Below are positions 44,070-52,902 of a stretch of 64,000 bases of DNA, piece after piece. Within the stretch, counting starts at the first letter, position 1. Each line of letters opens with the position of its first letter. Where the stretch lies: contig CAZMSC010000006.1 in assembly GCA_964568845.1 (NCBI GenBank), forward strand, positions 4,596 to 68,595, given 5' to 3'. Under the pieces are notes generated by a model that saw nothing but the letters and a program-made list of their open reading frames with translations, did no database searches and was not told the DNA's origin. This stretch comes from DTBU01 sp964568845 (lineage in GTDB: Archaea > Thermoproteota > CALKCG01 > B24). A program made the position numbers and the translations under genes.

Positions 44070-45056
44070 TCAGGATACTTTCTCCATATCCTCTATGGGC
44101 ATTAGACAATGTGGAGCGTATGTTTCAACAGGTATCCCCATTTCAATCAGCATAGCCGCCGGGATGAGCCCGCCTACCATAGATATCCCACACCTATCCA
44201 TCGATACAGGTACTCCTAGAATCGGCTCATTAGGTTTACCGAAGACTAGAATGCCTCCCCAGCCGTTCTTTTTAAGAGCCTCTATTATTTTAAGTGCTTG
44301 ATTCTCTGAAACAGCAGGGATCTCCCTCATGTTTGCAGGTATCATTCCGGAGCCCGTTTTCAATATACTTATTATCGAAGTCATTCTCCTGTAGACGAAT
44401 ACTTCAAGTGGCGGTACTGTTGTAGAGTCGTAGGCTATCAATTCTGTGAACCTTACGGGTTTCCACTTTATGAATTGGACGAGCCCGCCGTATTTTAAGA
44501 TTAAAGGTATTCCAGAGTGTATGAGAATTCCATCTATCGTTAAATTGCAGACGGTCATTACAGCTATCTTACCCTCTGGGGCAGATATCTCTCTATACTC
44601 TTCTTCTTCATTTAAGACTTTAACATAGGGAGCGGGTAGAAGACCGGCAGAGTAAAGGTTCTTAACCGCTTTGATGACATCTTCTCTGAAATTTTTATCG
44701 ATCATGAACACATTGGCTACGACTTCACCCTCCCCACTTTCCGGTGAGTATGTGGTTCTATAGGCCAGAGAAAGATACCATGTTAAGATAGACCCTATTC
44801 TCTCATATGCTAGAGCCTTGCTGAGCTCCTCCAACCCTAACCCGCTAATCGTCCGGCCCGCTTTCTCATGTCCCTCTACAAGACCCCTTTCCTCTAAAAG
44901 TTTTAAGTGGTACCGTATAGCTCTTTCACTTAACGGGAAGCCTCTCTTAGCAAGCTCCCTCCTTAACAGCGAGGAGCCCATAGGCTCACTCTGCTCGCTT
45001 AAAATGCGGAGAATCTCTATCTGCTTTCTATAGACCTCCTCCCGACTGAGGCTCAT
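44070..45056 (-). CDS. NrpR-like regulator with HTH and a single DUF128 domain
   Basis: 328 residues. The N-terminal winged helix (LRRELAKRGFPLSERAIRYHLKLLEERGLVEGHE) has the distinctive NrpR form, followed by one DUF128/NrpR effector domain (VANVFMIDKNFREDVIKAV, ILKTGSGMIPANMREIPAV, GGILVFGKPNEPILGVPV). In methanogens NrpR represses nitrogen-assimilation genes and is released by 2-oxoglutarate; many versions have two effector domains, this one has one. No nitrogen genes are adjacent, so its targets are elsewhere or its ligand differs. Start ATG 45056. Confidence 0.85.
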   Translation of the reverse strand: MSLSREEVYRKQIEILRILSEQSEPMGSSLLRRELAKRGFPLSERAIRYHLKLLEERGLVEGHEKAGRTISGLGLEELSKALAYERIGSILTWYLSLAYRTTYSPESGEGEVVANVFMIDKNFREDVIKAVKNLYSAGLLPAPYVKVLNEEEEYREISAPEGKIAVMTVCNLTIDGILIHSGIPLILKYGGLVQFIKWKPVRFTELIAYDSTTVPPLEVFVYRRMTSIISILKTGSGMIPANMREIPAVSENQALKIIEALKKNGWGGILVFGKPNEPILGVPVSMDRCGISMVGGLIPAAMLIEMGIPVETYAPHCLMPIEDMEKVS

Positions 45057-45219
45057 AGACGACTGTTAACAATAGGTTAAGAAGGTCGATTTTAGCTTAA
45101 CTCTTCCGGAGTAGATTCTATACATTTTAAGAGTGAAGGCTAGAGTATACCTAAGTTAACCGCATCCTCAGAAACATCTAAGCTTAAAAATGTGTGGGAA
45201 TTATTCTTAAGTGATTTTC

Positions 45220-46083
45220 ATGCCTCTAGAAGAATACCTTAAAATTTACGAATACGATAGATTTAAGGCTTTAAACGTTGAACTTTCCAAGTTTTCTGAG
45301 AAAGCTAATTACGTAGCGTACAAAGTCTACTACGATAGCGTGGGAAATGTTAGAGTACCGGCCATATTTACAGTGCCCAAGGCTTTTGAGCAAAAACATC
45401 CATGTATAGTTTTCCTGCATGGATATGGAGGTGGGAAGGAAGACATACTGCCAATAGCAGACCTATTTTCAACAGAAGGCTATGCGTTTCTATCGATAGA
45501 CGCCCCATTCCATGGTGAGCGCAGAGAGGCGGGTAGAGTACTATACTCTCCAAACGTTGAAGAGCTCAAATCCAACGTCATACAGACCGTCCTCGACTTA
45601 AGGAGGGGGGTTGACTTTCTAGAGCAGAGAGTAGAAGTGCGGAGAGATAGAATAGGCTACGCTGGTGGAAGTATGGGCGGTATAATAGGTGCCCTTTTCA
45701 TAAGTGTTGAGCCTAGAATTAGAGCAGCAGTGATAATTGTTGGAGGGGGGAACCTACCCCTCATGATCAGGGAGAGTAAACACGAATCAATACCCCCTAT
45801 AAGGGAAGAGCTGAAGAAGAGTGGATTAAGCTACGATAGACTTAATGAAATCTTAGCGCCGATAGACCCCATAAACTTCATACGCCTCTTCGCTCCGAAA
45901 CCGATTCAATTCCACTGCGGTAAATACGATGACATAGTTCCAGCTGAAACACAGAGGCTGTTAGCTGAAAAAGCTGGCGAGCCTAAAGAAGTTTACTGGT
46001 ATGAGTCTGGACATGGAATACCAGTTGAGCCTATGCTTCAAAGAGTTTTAAAATTCTTCAGAGAACACCTTAAAACACCGTAG
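45220..46083 (+). CDS. alpha/beta hydrolase (dienelactone hydrolase-like)
   Basis: About 287 residues from ATG 45220; a GTG three codons earlier (45211) is possible. The oxyanion region HGYGGGKED, the nucleophile elbow GYAGGSMGGI (Ser in GxSxG), the acid near GKYDDIVP and the His in ESGHGIP are in the normal order. The N-terminal strand segment (VPAIFTVPKAFEQKHPCIVFLHG) fits the acetyl xylan esterase / dipeptidyl-peptidase-like family. Natural substrate unknown; an ester or peptide is likely. Confidence 0.82.
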   Translation: MPLEEYLKIYEYDRFKALNVELSKFSEKANYVAYKVYYDSVGNVRVPAIFTVPKAFEQKHPCIVFLHGYGGGKEDILPIADLFSTEGYAFLSIDAPFHGERREAGRVLYSPNVEELKSNVIQTVLDLRRGVDFLEQRVEVRRDRIGYAGGSMGGIIGALFISVEPRIRAAVIIVGGGNLPLMIRESKHESIPPIREELKKSGLSYDRLNEILAPIDPINFIRLFAPKPIQFHCGKYDDIVPAETQRLLAEKAGEPKEVYWYESGHGIPVEPMLQRVLKFFREHLKTP

Positions 46084-46162
46084 TATTGGAGGGTTGGAGG
46101 AAAATCTTCCCATATATTTTTGGAGTGGAGCTGTATGGTTAAACAGCTGGAAAACTCAAGCT

Positions 46163-48112
46163 TTACATCCGCTCCACAGGCGTTATACCTATAAGCTTTA
46201 AAGCATTCCTCATCGTTATTTTGAACGCTTCAACCAGAGCCAATCTAGCTTCTCTAACAGCTCTTTCAGCTTTAATAACCGGGTGACTATCGTAGAAGGA
46301 GTTGAAAATCGTTGCCAAGCTGTTGCAGTACATTGCTAAAGTATGAGGAGAGAGGTTTTCAGAAGCCTCTATGAAAACCTGTGGAAACATTGCGATGTTT
46401 AAGCCGAGCTCTTCTTCAAGAGGCTGCGTCAGAAGGCTGGGGTCAAACTCTCCAGGGAGCTCTCCACCCGCTTTCGAAGTTATACCATGTGCTCTGGCAT
46501 AGGAATATAGTATGAAGGGTGCACTATTCCTCTTAAAGTCTAAAACCCGATCCCAATCGAAGACTACGTCTTTAGATGGTTCTACACTTATGAGGCTGTA
46601 TTTCACAGCGCTTATGCCAACGCTTCTAGCTATTCTACGTCTCTCATCTTCAGAGAGCTGCGGCGATATCTTACTAACCTCCATGTAGGCCCGTGCCTCC
46701 GCCTCGTCCAATAGATGGTCGAGCGTTATGTATCTACCTCTTCTACTGCTCATTTTAAACCCTGGAAACTTCACAAGTCCGTATGAGTAGTGCAGTTGAT
46801 TTTCAGCCTGCTCTTTGTAGCCTAGAACGTATAATGCTATTCGGACCTGTATTTGAGGGAGAGTCTGGTCGAAGCCTACGACGTTTATCACTCTATCAGC
46901 GTTTTGAAACTTGAGTATGCTGTATGCTATGTCTCTGGTTGGATAAAGCGTTAATCCATCGGCTCTTAGAAGCGTTAAACTGGGCACTTCAAATCCATCC
47001 GGTATTTCTAGTCTTCTTCTTATAGCGGGATCTTCGGCGATTTTTCCGGCTTCAAACTCAGGTACATCGTTTTCAAACTTAACGTAGCCACTTTTTATAA
47101 GACCATTTAAAACCTTCCTTACAATGCTGGACCAGACAACTTCACTCTCCCAATCCCAAGAGTCGAATGAGACGCCCACTCTTTCAAGGGTTTCTTTAAA
47201 CCCCGTGAGGCACTTCTCAACTATTGGTCTGGTCAATTGCTTAGCCTCTTCAGACCCGAGCTCGTAAGCTTTGAGAATCTCCCTCACTTCTTCGTCTGGG
47301 TCTGAAGACTTCATACCGTTTAAAAGTATTTGGAGGATGTCTGAGTTTTTCTTCTCAACCTCTGACAGTATCCCTATCCAATCTGAAAGCTCGTCTTCCA
47401 CCCGTCTAGCATCTTCATATTTACCCGATTTTCTGAGATTTTCAACTTTACTCTTAAGCTTTCTAATCTCTACTAAAGCGGAGATTGTGGTGTAAACTCT
47501 ACCGATAGCGTGATCGGGTTTTGTATCAAGCTTGAATATCATATCACTGGCCAGCTTATATGCGTAGGCTAAAAGCGCTACTTGACCACCGACATCGTCA
47601 ATGTAGAAATGTCTCGAGACACTGTGCCCCCTAGCATTGAGGATTCTGGCTAGGGAATCTCCTAGGAACGTGTTTCTAGCATGTCCGATCGTTATGGGAT
47701 GTATCGGGTTAACGCTGGTATGCTCTATGACTATTCTAAGGGGTTTGTCTGTTTTAACGTAACCCCATTCATCTTTAAGCGTTAATGCAGACTTCAAAGC
47801 TTCACCTAACATTAGAGAACGCTTTAGGTAGATATTCAAGTAGCCAGGTTCGCTGACAACGATTTTCTCTATGAAAACAGAGTCTTCCAAAGATACATGT
47901 TTAAGAACGGCTTCCGCCACATCTATGGGTTTAGTTGAGATTTTCTTAGCAAGACTTAAGCATGCCGAACAGCTTAAATCTCCATACTCTTTGGAGGGCG
48001 GTTTGTCAAGCTGAATGTCCACTTCAATCTCTGGATAAGCCAGCTTAAAGGCTTTTTTCAAAACGTTACGCGTCTCTGTTAAGAATATACCCCACGGATT
48101 ATTGTAAACCAT
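46163..48112 (-). CDS. argS: arginyl-tRNA synthetase
   Basis: A 649-residue class I synthetase. The N-terminal Add-1 domain (first 110 residues) recognises the tRNA D-loop. HTSVNPIHPITIGHARN contains the HIGH equivalent (TIGH), and FKMSSRRGRYI near residue 450 the KMSKS equivalent. The C-terminal DALR anticodon-binding domain (SPHTLAMYCNSLATIFNSFY) ends in ITPVERM. Length and motifs are normal. ATG at 48112 is a good start. Monocistronic, convergent with the hydrolase. Confidence 0.95.
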   Translation of the reverse strand: MVYNNPWGIFLTETRNVLKKAFKLAYPEIEVDIQLDKPPSKEYGDLSCSACLSLAKKISTKPIDVAEAVLKHVSLEDSVFIEKIVVSEPGYLNIYLKRSLMLGEALKSALTLKDEWGYVKTDKPLRIVIEHTSVNPIHPITIGHARNTFLGDSLARILNARGHSVSRHFYIDDVGGQVALLAYAYKLASDMIFKLDTKPDHAIGRVYTTISALVEIRKLKSKVENLRKSGKYEDARRVEDELSDWIGILSEVEKKNSDILQILLNGMKSSDPDEEVREILKAYELGSEEAKQLTRPIVEKCLTGFKETLERVGVSFDSWDWESEVVWSSIVRKVLNGLIKSGYVKFENDVPEFEAGKIAEDPAIRRRLEIPDGFEVPSLTLLRADGLTLYPTRDIAYSILKFQNADRVINVVGFDQTLPQIQVRIALYVLGYKEQAENQLHYSYGLVKFPGFKMSSRRGRYITLDHLLDEAEARAYMEVSKISPQLSEDERRRIARSVGISAVKYSLISVEPSKDVVFDWDRVLDFKRNSAPFILYSYARAHGITSKAGGELPGEFDPSLLTQPLEEELGLNIAMFPQVFIEASENLSPHTLAMYCNSLATIFNSFYDSHPVIKAERAVREARLALVEAFKITMRNALKLIGITPVERM

Positions 48113-48300
48113 ATTCTAACCAAACATTTTAGAACGAGGTTAAAAACGTTGCTTTAAGGTGATTTACGGGTATATTTTTCAACAAAGTTCGATAGTAAAC
48201 TTATTTTTGCTCTCTAAGATTACGAGGGAACCTGGAATAGCTTAAACTTTTAAGGAGAAAAGCTGTAGCAGTAATGTTGGATGTCTGTGAGGCCCTTATC

Positions 48301-48900
48301 ATGAGCGTTGAAGAGGCTGTTTCAAGTTTGAAAGGATATTCTGAAGAGCTAGGTTTAGATTTAAAGAAGCCTGAAGACAGGTTTAAATGGTTTTTAGCAT
48401 CCGTTCTCTTCGCCAAAAGGATCTCCGCCGGTATAGCTAAGAGGACTTACCGTCGTTTTATTGAAGAGGGGCTTACAACACCCGAAGCGATACTTGAGGC
48501 TGGATGGGGACGATTAGTTGAAGTACTCGATTCAGGCGGTTATGTTAGATACGATTTCTCGACTGCTACAAACCTCATAAAGATAATGGAGGAGCTTAAA
48601 ACAAAATATGGAAGTCTAGAAGAACTATACGCGAAGGCAAACAGCCCAGAAGACCTTGAAAGAAGGCTGCAGGAATTTAAAGGTGTTGGCCCGGTTGCAG
48701 TAAACATATTTCTAAGAGAGCTTAGAGGTGTGTGGGATAAAGCTAAACCTAAACCATCTAAAATTTCTGTGGAAACAGCTCAACGTATAGGTTTAAAAAA
48801 TATAGAGTTTTACGAGTCTGCTCTTGTAAGATTAAACTTAGAGTACTGTAAGAGGGAGGGATGCGTAGATTGCCCGGTGAAAGCATACTGTAAAAGGTGA
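48301..48900 (+). CDS. HhH-GPD superfamily DNA glycosylase-like protein
   Basis: About 199 residues from ATG 48301, chosen over ATG 48274 because GTGAGG lies 8 bases upstream. The fold is endonuclease III-like: LQEFKGVGPVAVNIFLREL is the helix-hairpin-helix with GVG, and the C-terminal EYCKREGCVDCPVKAYC supplies four Cys in C-x4-C-x2-C-x5-C spacing for an iron-sulfur cluster. The catalytic Lys of EndoIII (GVGxK) is absent and the Asp position (VDT) appears as VET, so base-excision activity or specificity may differ from standard enzymes. It sits between convergent and divergent singletons. Confidence 0.75.
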   Translation: MSVEEAVSSLKGYSEELGLDLKKPEDRFKWFLASVLFAKRISAGIAKRTYRRFIEEGLTTPEAILEAGWGRLVEVLDSGGYVRYDFSTATNLIKIMEELKTKYGSLEELYAKANSPEDLERRLQEFKGVGPVAVNIFLRELRGVWDKAKPKPSKISVETAQRIGLKNIEFYESALVRLNLEYCKREGCVDCPVKAYCKR

Positions 48901-48964
48901 ACATCTCCAATTTTTACGCTAGGATTACCGAAGCTCAACAGATGGTGCTTTCAAACATATAGTG

Positions 48965-48983
48965 GAGCTTATTTTATAAGCTC
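48965..48983. terminator. hairpin between convergent genes
   Basis: GAGCTTAT-TTT-ATAAGCTC is a perfect 8-bp stem with a 3-base loop in the 100-base gap between two convergent genes, a reasonable bidirectional termination site. Confidence 0.4.
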
Positions 48984-49000
48984 TACATTTCCTAGTCTTA

Positions 49001-49588
49001 TCATGGAAATACGGATGCTTCAAATTCTTCAGCCGTATTTAAATTTAGAAAGTGTTTAGGATTTCCAAGGTTTTCGGCTTCCACATACCTTACTCTACTC
49101 AACCTCGCTATCATTGCTCTAACGCTTAGAAAACCGTCCTCCACAGCGCTTCTAGAAGCCCCTATACACGGTTTAACTCTGTAGACTGCATGCAACGGCT
49201 CAATAAACCCGTTACTCCACATCGGTATAGCGGCATCAAAACCTAAAGCTTCTTCGAAAAGTCTACGTACAACCATTCCATCAACCACCGGCGAATCGCA
49301 CGGCGATACTACGGCATACTCAGAGTTTGAGTTTTCAAACCCGGTTAGAAGCCCCACCAGCGGGGCTTGAGCTGAAAGAGAGTCTTCGCATATGCATACC
49401 CCATAGTTTTCTAAGACCTCTTCTAAACTTATAGTGCGCTTTTTGACGACAACGATAAGTTCGTCTACTAGAGGTTTCAAACGTTCAACCACGTAAGTTA
49501 TAACAGGCTTCCCATTTAAACTGGCTAAGGCTTTAATCCCTCCAAACCTCTTACCATATCCACCCGCCAATATTATGCCTGTCTTCAA
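49001..49588 (-). CDS. MobA-like nucleotidyltransferase
   Basis: 195 residues of the molybdopterin guanylyltransferase (MobA) fold. ILAGGYGKRFGGIKAL is the nucleotide-binding loop, SPCDSPVVDG the metal-binding Asp region and PLHAVYRV the later substrate loop. MobA attaches GMP to molybdopterin, but related enzymes make other nucleotide-activated compounds and no other molybdenum-cofactor gene is visible. It starts 3 bases after the Trm56 gene, the last member of an MBF1 - Trm56 - MobA-like series. Confidence 0.75.
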   Translation of the reverse strand: MKTGIILAGGYGKRFGGIKALASLNGKPVITYVVERLKPLVDELIVVVKKRTISLEEVLENYGVCICEDSLSAQAPLVGLLTGFENSNSEYAVVSPCDSPVVDGMVVRRLFEEALGFDAAIPMWSNGFIEPLHAVYRVKPCIGASRSAVEDGFLSVRAMIARLSRVRYVEAENLGNPKHFLNLNTAEEFEASVFP

Positions 49589-49591
49589 CCC

Positions 49592-50140
49592 TTAGACCTC
49601 CTTACGAGCTAAATCTGCTTTAATGACTTTTTTCCCTCTAGCTTGAGGAATGACTTTAAGTTTCCATCCTTCAAACTCCTTCGTTAATTCTCTACCTTGG
49701 AAAAATCTGTCAAGGAAAACTGCTAAACTTCCGCATTCAGAATGGGGTTGAGAAGAAACCGCTACATTCCAATCTGCAAGCTCATAAACGACTTTCGGAA
49801 CCTTACCAGCGCCAACTACTATGAGTTTATCTCTATCTGAGCTTCTTATAGAATCTATAATGTCCTGTATTGGAAGCCCATAAACGGTTAAGTGTATCAA
49901 CTCCCATCCGTTTTTCTTGAAGCGTTTAATCAAACCATACCAGTCTTCAACGTATTGGATTTCAAAAGCCCCTCCCCACAATTCAACAACTTTCTCTAAA
50001 CTTTTAACGACTTTATCATCCCTATCGCCGGATATTATTATTCCGTCTGCTCCAAGCGCTCTAGCTATCAACCCCACGTGGGTAGTTATACGTTTATCTC
50101 TCGCAGACCTATGTCCAAGCCTGAGTACGTAGATTTTCAT
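49592..50140 (-). CDS. trm56: tRNA (cytidine-56-2'-O)-methyltransferase
   Basis: A 182-residue archaea-specific SPOUT methyltransferase that makes Cm56 in the T-loop of tRNAs. Hallmarks are VLRLGHRSARDKRITTHVGL at the N-terminus, IISGDRDD, LIVVGAGKVPKVVYE, and the knot segment NVAVSSQPHSECGSLAVFLDR. Length is typical. It is followed closely by the MobA-like gene and preceded (83 bases) by MBF1. The tRNA-Trp and tRNA-Asp genes of this window both have C56. Confidence 0.93.
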   Translation of the reverse strand: MKIYVLRLGHRSARDKRITTHVGLIARALGADGIIISGDRDDKVVKSLEKVVELWGGAFEIQYVEDWYGLIKRFKKNGWELIHLTVYGLPIQDIIDSIRSSDRDKLIVVGAGKVPKVVYELADWNVAVSSQPHSECGSLAVFLDRFFQGRELTKEFEGWKLKVIPQARGKKVIKADLARKEV

Positions 50141-50223
50141 TAGAACCGCCTCAAGACGGTTTTATACGTTTAATCTAATTCTCCGGTCTAAGCATAGAAT
50201 CTACCTATGGGTCTAAGTTTAAA

Positions 50224-50754
50224 CTAGCCCTCAGGTTTTTCAACAATCCCCTTAAGGAGGTCTCCTATGGTTAAACCATGTTTATCTTCAACTTTAGAAA
50301 CACCTACAAGCTTAATCTCAGTTGACGGTACTAAAAGTTTGATTTTAAGGAAATGTTCAAGCTTTCTCGCCAACACATTATCCGGTTTAAGCTTACCCTG
50401 CTCTATTTTACGCATAACTGAAGCTTTCTCACCGAGTTTAGCCCCAAGCTCTTCATGGGATAAACCCATACGCTCCCTGGCATTCTTAACCAAAAGCCCG
50501 TAGTTTTCAACTAGACTGTAAGATTCAATAGATTTCTCGATATCTCTACTTGAAGCCTTTGATGGTTTTGGAAGTTTAGGCTTCTGGACGACAGCCGTAG
50601 ATGTGGGTTTGCCTAAATGTTTCAACTTAGAGGCGGCAACTATAACGGGTTTTCCAAGTCTACTACAATTACGGCATGCTGAAAACTCAGCACCCTCTAT
50701 TAGAACTTTAGTAAGTACTGCTACATTTTTACCGCAGATTTCGCAGGTAGGGAT
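50224..50754 (-). CDS. archaeal MBF1 homologue with an apparent ATC start codon
   Basis: A 176-residue transcription coactivator homologue. The first 40 residues are a zinc ribbon, Cys 4, 7, 27 and 30 (PTCEICGKNVAV, FSACRNCSRLG); after a basic linker, residues 85-145 are the helix-turn-helix (ARERMGLSHEELGAKLGEKA). The zinc ribbon has no in-frame ATG, GTG or TTG: the codon in the Met position is ATC at 50754, and GGAGGG lies 6 bases upstream. Starting at the first TTG (50625) would lose the zinc ribbon. The ATC is either a rare start codon or a G-to-C error. MBF1 in archaea binds the ribosome and affects translation. Confidence 0.85.
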   Translation of the reverse strand: MPTCEICGKNVAVLTKVLIEGAEFSACRNCSRLGKPVIVAASKLKHLGKPTSTAVVQKPKLPKPSKASSRDIEKSIESYSLVENYGLLVKNARERMGLSHEELGAKLGEKASVMRKIEQGKLKPDNVLARKLEHFLKIKLLVPSTEIKLVGVSKVEDKHGLTIGDLLKGIVEKPEG

Positions 50755-50846
50755 TTAAATCCCTCCAACTCATATTAGATGAAAACCAAGTATTTAATGT
50801 TAAACCTTAAACTGAGAATAAGAATATTCATTCTGGGTGCTGAAAA

Positions 50847-51812
50847 ATGAGACAATCTAGAGTCTATATAACTGAGCCGATACCTATGTATGATAAAATG
50901 GTTAGGCTTCTGAGAAGCTCCGGTGTAGAAGTTGAAGTTTCAAAGGTTTTTCACGAATATGTACCTGAGGATAAACTATTAGAGTTTGATGGAGTTATCG
51001 TAGCAGATTCAAAAATACCAACCGAACCCATCAAAAGGACGGAAAGACTTAAGATTATTCAAAAGTTTGGAGTGGGCGTTGATAACATCCCCGTAGAATT
51101 ATGTAAGAGCAGAAGCGTATACGTCTGTAATATACCAGGCATAAACAGTTTAGATGTGGCAGAGTTTACTTTAGCGGCCATCTTATCGATACTCCATAGG
51201 ATTAGAGAGAGGGACCGTATGGCTAGAAAAGCCAAGTGGAGCGATAGACCTAAAGTATTATCTGAAAGGTTGACTGGTAAGGTTGTGGGTATAATCGGCT
51301 TCGGTAGGATAGGACGCCAGGTCGCCATGCTTCTTAAACCCTTTAAAGTAAGAATCGTCGTATATGATCCCTACGTTTCAGAAGAAGTTGTTAGAGAATC
51401 TGGTGTTGAAAGGGTTGGAGAACTTGACCAACTACTTGAAATTTCAGACGTAGTTACACTCCACGTACCTCTGACCGGTGAGACTAGACATATGATAGGG
51501 TGGCGTGAGTTGAATATGATGAAACGGAGCGCCATACTCGTAAATACCTCTAGAGGAGCGATTATAGATGAAGAAGCACTATATAAGGCTGTTAAAAGCG
51601 GTAGACTGAAAACTGCACATATAGACGTGTGGAGTTTAGAGCCAGTTCCGAGGGATAATCCCATGCTTAAAATTAGGAAGGTTCAATTAAGCCTTCATCA
51701 AGCAAGCTGGTCTGTAAACTTCTTCACGGAAGCTGCGGAATTTTGCGTCGAAAATATTTTGAAGGCGTTTAGAGGATTTAAGCCGCTAAACGTAGTCTGG
51801 GAGTCTATATGA
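50847..51812 (+). CDS. D-2-hydroxyacid dehydrogenase (3-phosphoglycerate dehydrogenase-like)
   Basis: A 321-residue NAD-dependent dehydrogenase. IIQKFGVGVDNIP starts the core. The Rossmann loop GIIGFGRIGRQVA (near residue 150) is followed by an Asp after beta-2 (VYDPY). Catalytic Arg is in NTSRGAIID, Glu in WSLEPVPRDNP and His in LSLHQAS. There is no ACT or C-terminal regulatory domain, so it is a short-form SerA or another hydroxyacid enzyme; glyoxylate or phosphoglycerate are possible substrates. It shares a divergent intergenic region with MBF1 and precedes a PfkB kinase by 95 bases. Confidence 0.85.
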   Translation: MRQSRVYITEPIPMYDKMVRLLRSSGVEVEVSKVFHEYVPEDKLLEFDGVIVADSKIPTEPIKRTERLKIIQKFGVGVDNIPVELCKSRSVYVCNIPGINSLDVAEFTLAAILSILHRIRERDRMARKAKWSDRPKVLSERLTGKVVGIIGFGRIGRQVAMLLKPFKVRIVVYDPYVSEEVVRESGVERVGELDQLLEISDVVTLHVPLTGETRHMIGWRELNMMKRSAILVNTSRGAIIDEEALYKAVKSGRLKTAHIDVWSLEPVPRDNPMLKIRKVQLSLHQASWSVNFFTEAAEFCVENILKAFRGFKPLNVVWESI

Positions 51813-51907
51813 TAAGGTGCTTCATCCATTGATGGAAGAGCTTAAGCTCTATTGCCAAATTATTTTTATTAATGAAGATAATATTGAGAATTTAGCGGGG
51901 GATCGTT

Positions 51908-52900
51908 TTGCTCGTCTTAACAACCGGTATACTTGTCGTTGATATAATAGCTGCGGAGCTTCCTCACATCGCAGATCAAGGTGAGCTTCTATATGTTCCA
52001 AATGGAATAGCTGTAACCCTTGGAGGACATGCTGGCAACGTATCAATAGACCTCGTTCAACTTGGGCTTAAAATTGGAGACGTCTATTTGGCCTCCGTAG
52101 TAGGTAAAGATGTATTTGGAGATTTTGTAGAGAGGTTTTTGACAGAGAGGGGGGTTAATGTTAGACTCAAGAGGGTTGAAGCACTTACATCTAAAAACCT
52201 CATACTCGTCGTTAAAGGGGAAGATAGACGCTTCCATGTGGATGCCGGCTCAAACCTTTTCCTAGACCAAGATTTCGTTAAGGGGGTAGTTGAAGAACTT
52301 AAGCCTAAAATATTCTATATCGGTGGAGCGGGTATGCTCGGTGAATTCGACTACAACCTGCCAGAGGTTTTAGAAAATGCCAGGAGTATTGGAGCACTGA
52401 CGTTTCTAGATATAGTGGCTCCATACGGCAAAGATTGGTGTTTCTTTAGAGAGGCCATAGCGCACTGCGACATTTTCCACTGTAATCTTTTAGAGGCCTC
52501 TAAAATCACGGAAGAAGAGGATGCTTTTAACGCTTTAAAATTCTTGAAGAGGCTTGGCTGTAAGTTTCCAATAATAACCATGGGAGATAAGGGGTTAATG
52601 GCGATCTTCAAAAATACGCTCATAGAGATGCCGGCTTTCAAAGTAGACGTTGTAGACCCCACAGGTGCGGGGGATGCTTTCTGCGCCGGCTTAATACTTA
52701 AGCTTGTTGAAAAGCCCGATTACGTGGAAAATTACACAATTGAAGAAATCGTAGATGGACTTATTTTAGGTTCAGCCTCAGGAGCTGTATGCTGTACAGC
52801 CAAAGGTACTACTACAAGCGTTAAGAGAAGAGAGGTAGAAGCCCTTTTAAAGATCCAGCTAGACGGTTTAAGGAAGAATATCAAGCTTAGAGAAGTTTAA
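51908..52900 (+). CDS. PfkB-family sugar kinase
   Basis: A 330-residue ribokinase-like kinase, starting at TTG 51908. LGGHAGNVSIDLVQLG near residue 38 is the first PfkB motif, and VDPTGAGDAFCAGLIL near 250 carries the catalytic Asp and anion hole. SKNLILVVKGEDRRFHVD supplies the sugar-lid strand. Phosphate acceptor (ribose, fructose, ketodeoxygluconate or a nucleoside) is unknown. With the preceding dehydrogenase it may be part of a sugar-acid pathway; the lyxose isomerase-like gene is 700 bases downstream. Confidence 0.85.
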   Translation: MLVLTTGILVVDIIAAELPHIADQGELLYVPNGIAVTLGGHAGNVSIDLVQLGLKIGDVYLASVVGKDVFGDFVERFLTERGVNVRLKRVEALTSKNLILVVKGEDRRFHVDAGSNLFLDQDFVKGVVEELKPKIFYIGGAGMLGEFDYNLPEVLENARSIGALTFLDIVAPYGKDWCFFREAIAHCDIFHCNLLEASKITEEEDAFNALKFLKRLGCKFPIITMGDKGLMAIFKNTLIEMPAFKVDVVDPTGAGDAFCAGLILKLVEKPDYVENYTIEEIVDGLILGSASGAVCCTAKGTTTSVKRREVEALLKIQLDGLRKNIKLREV

Positions 52901-52902
52901 AA

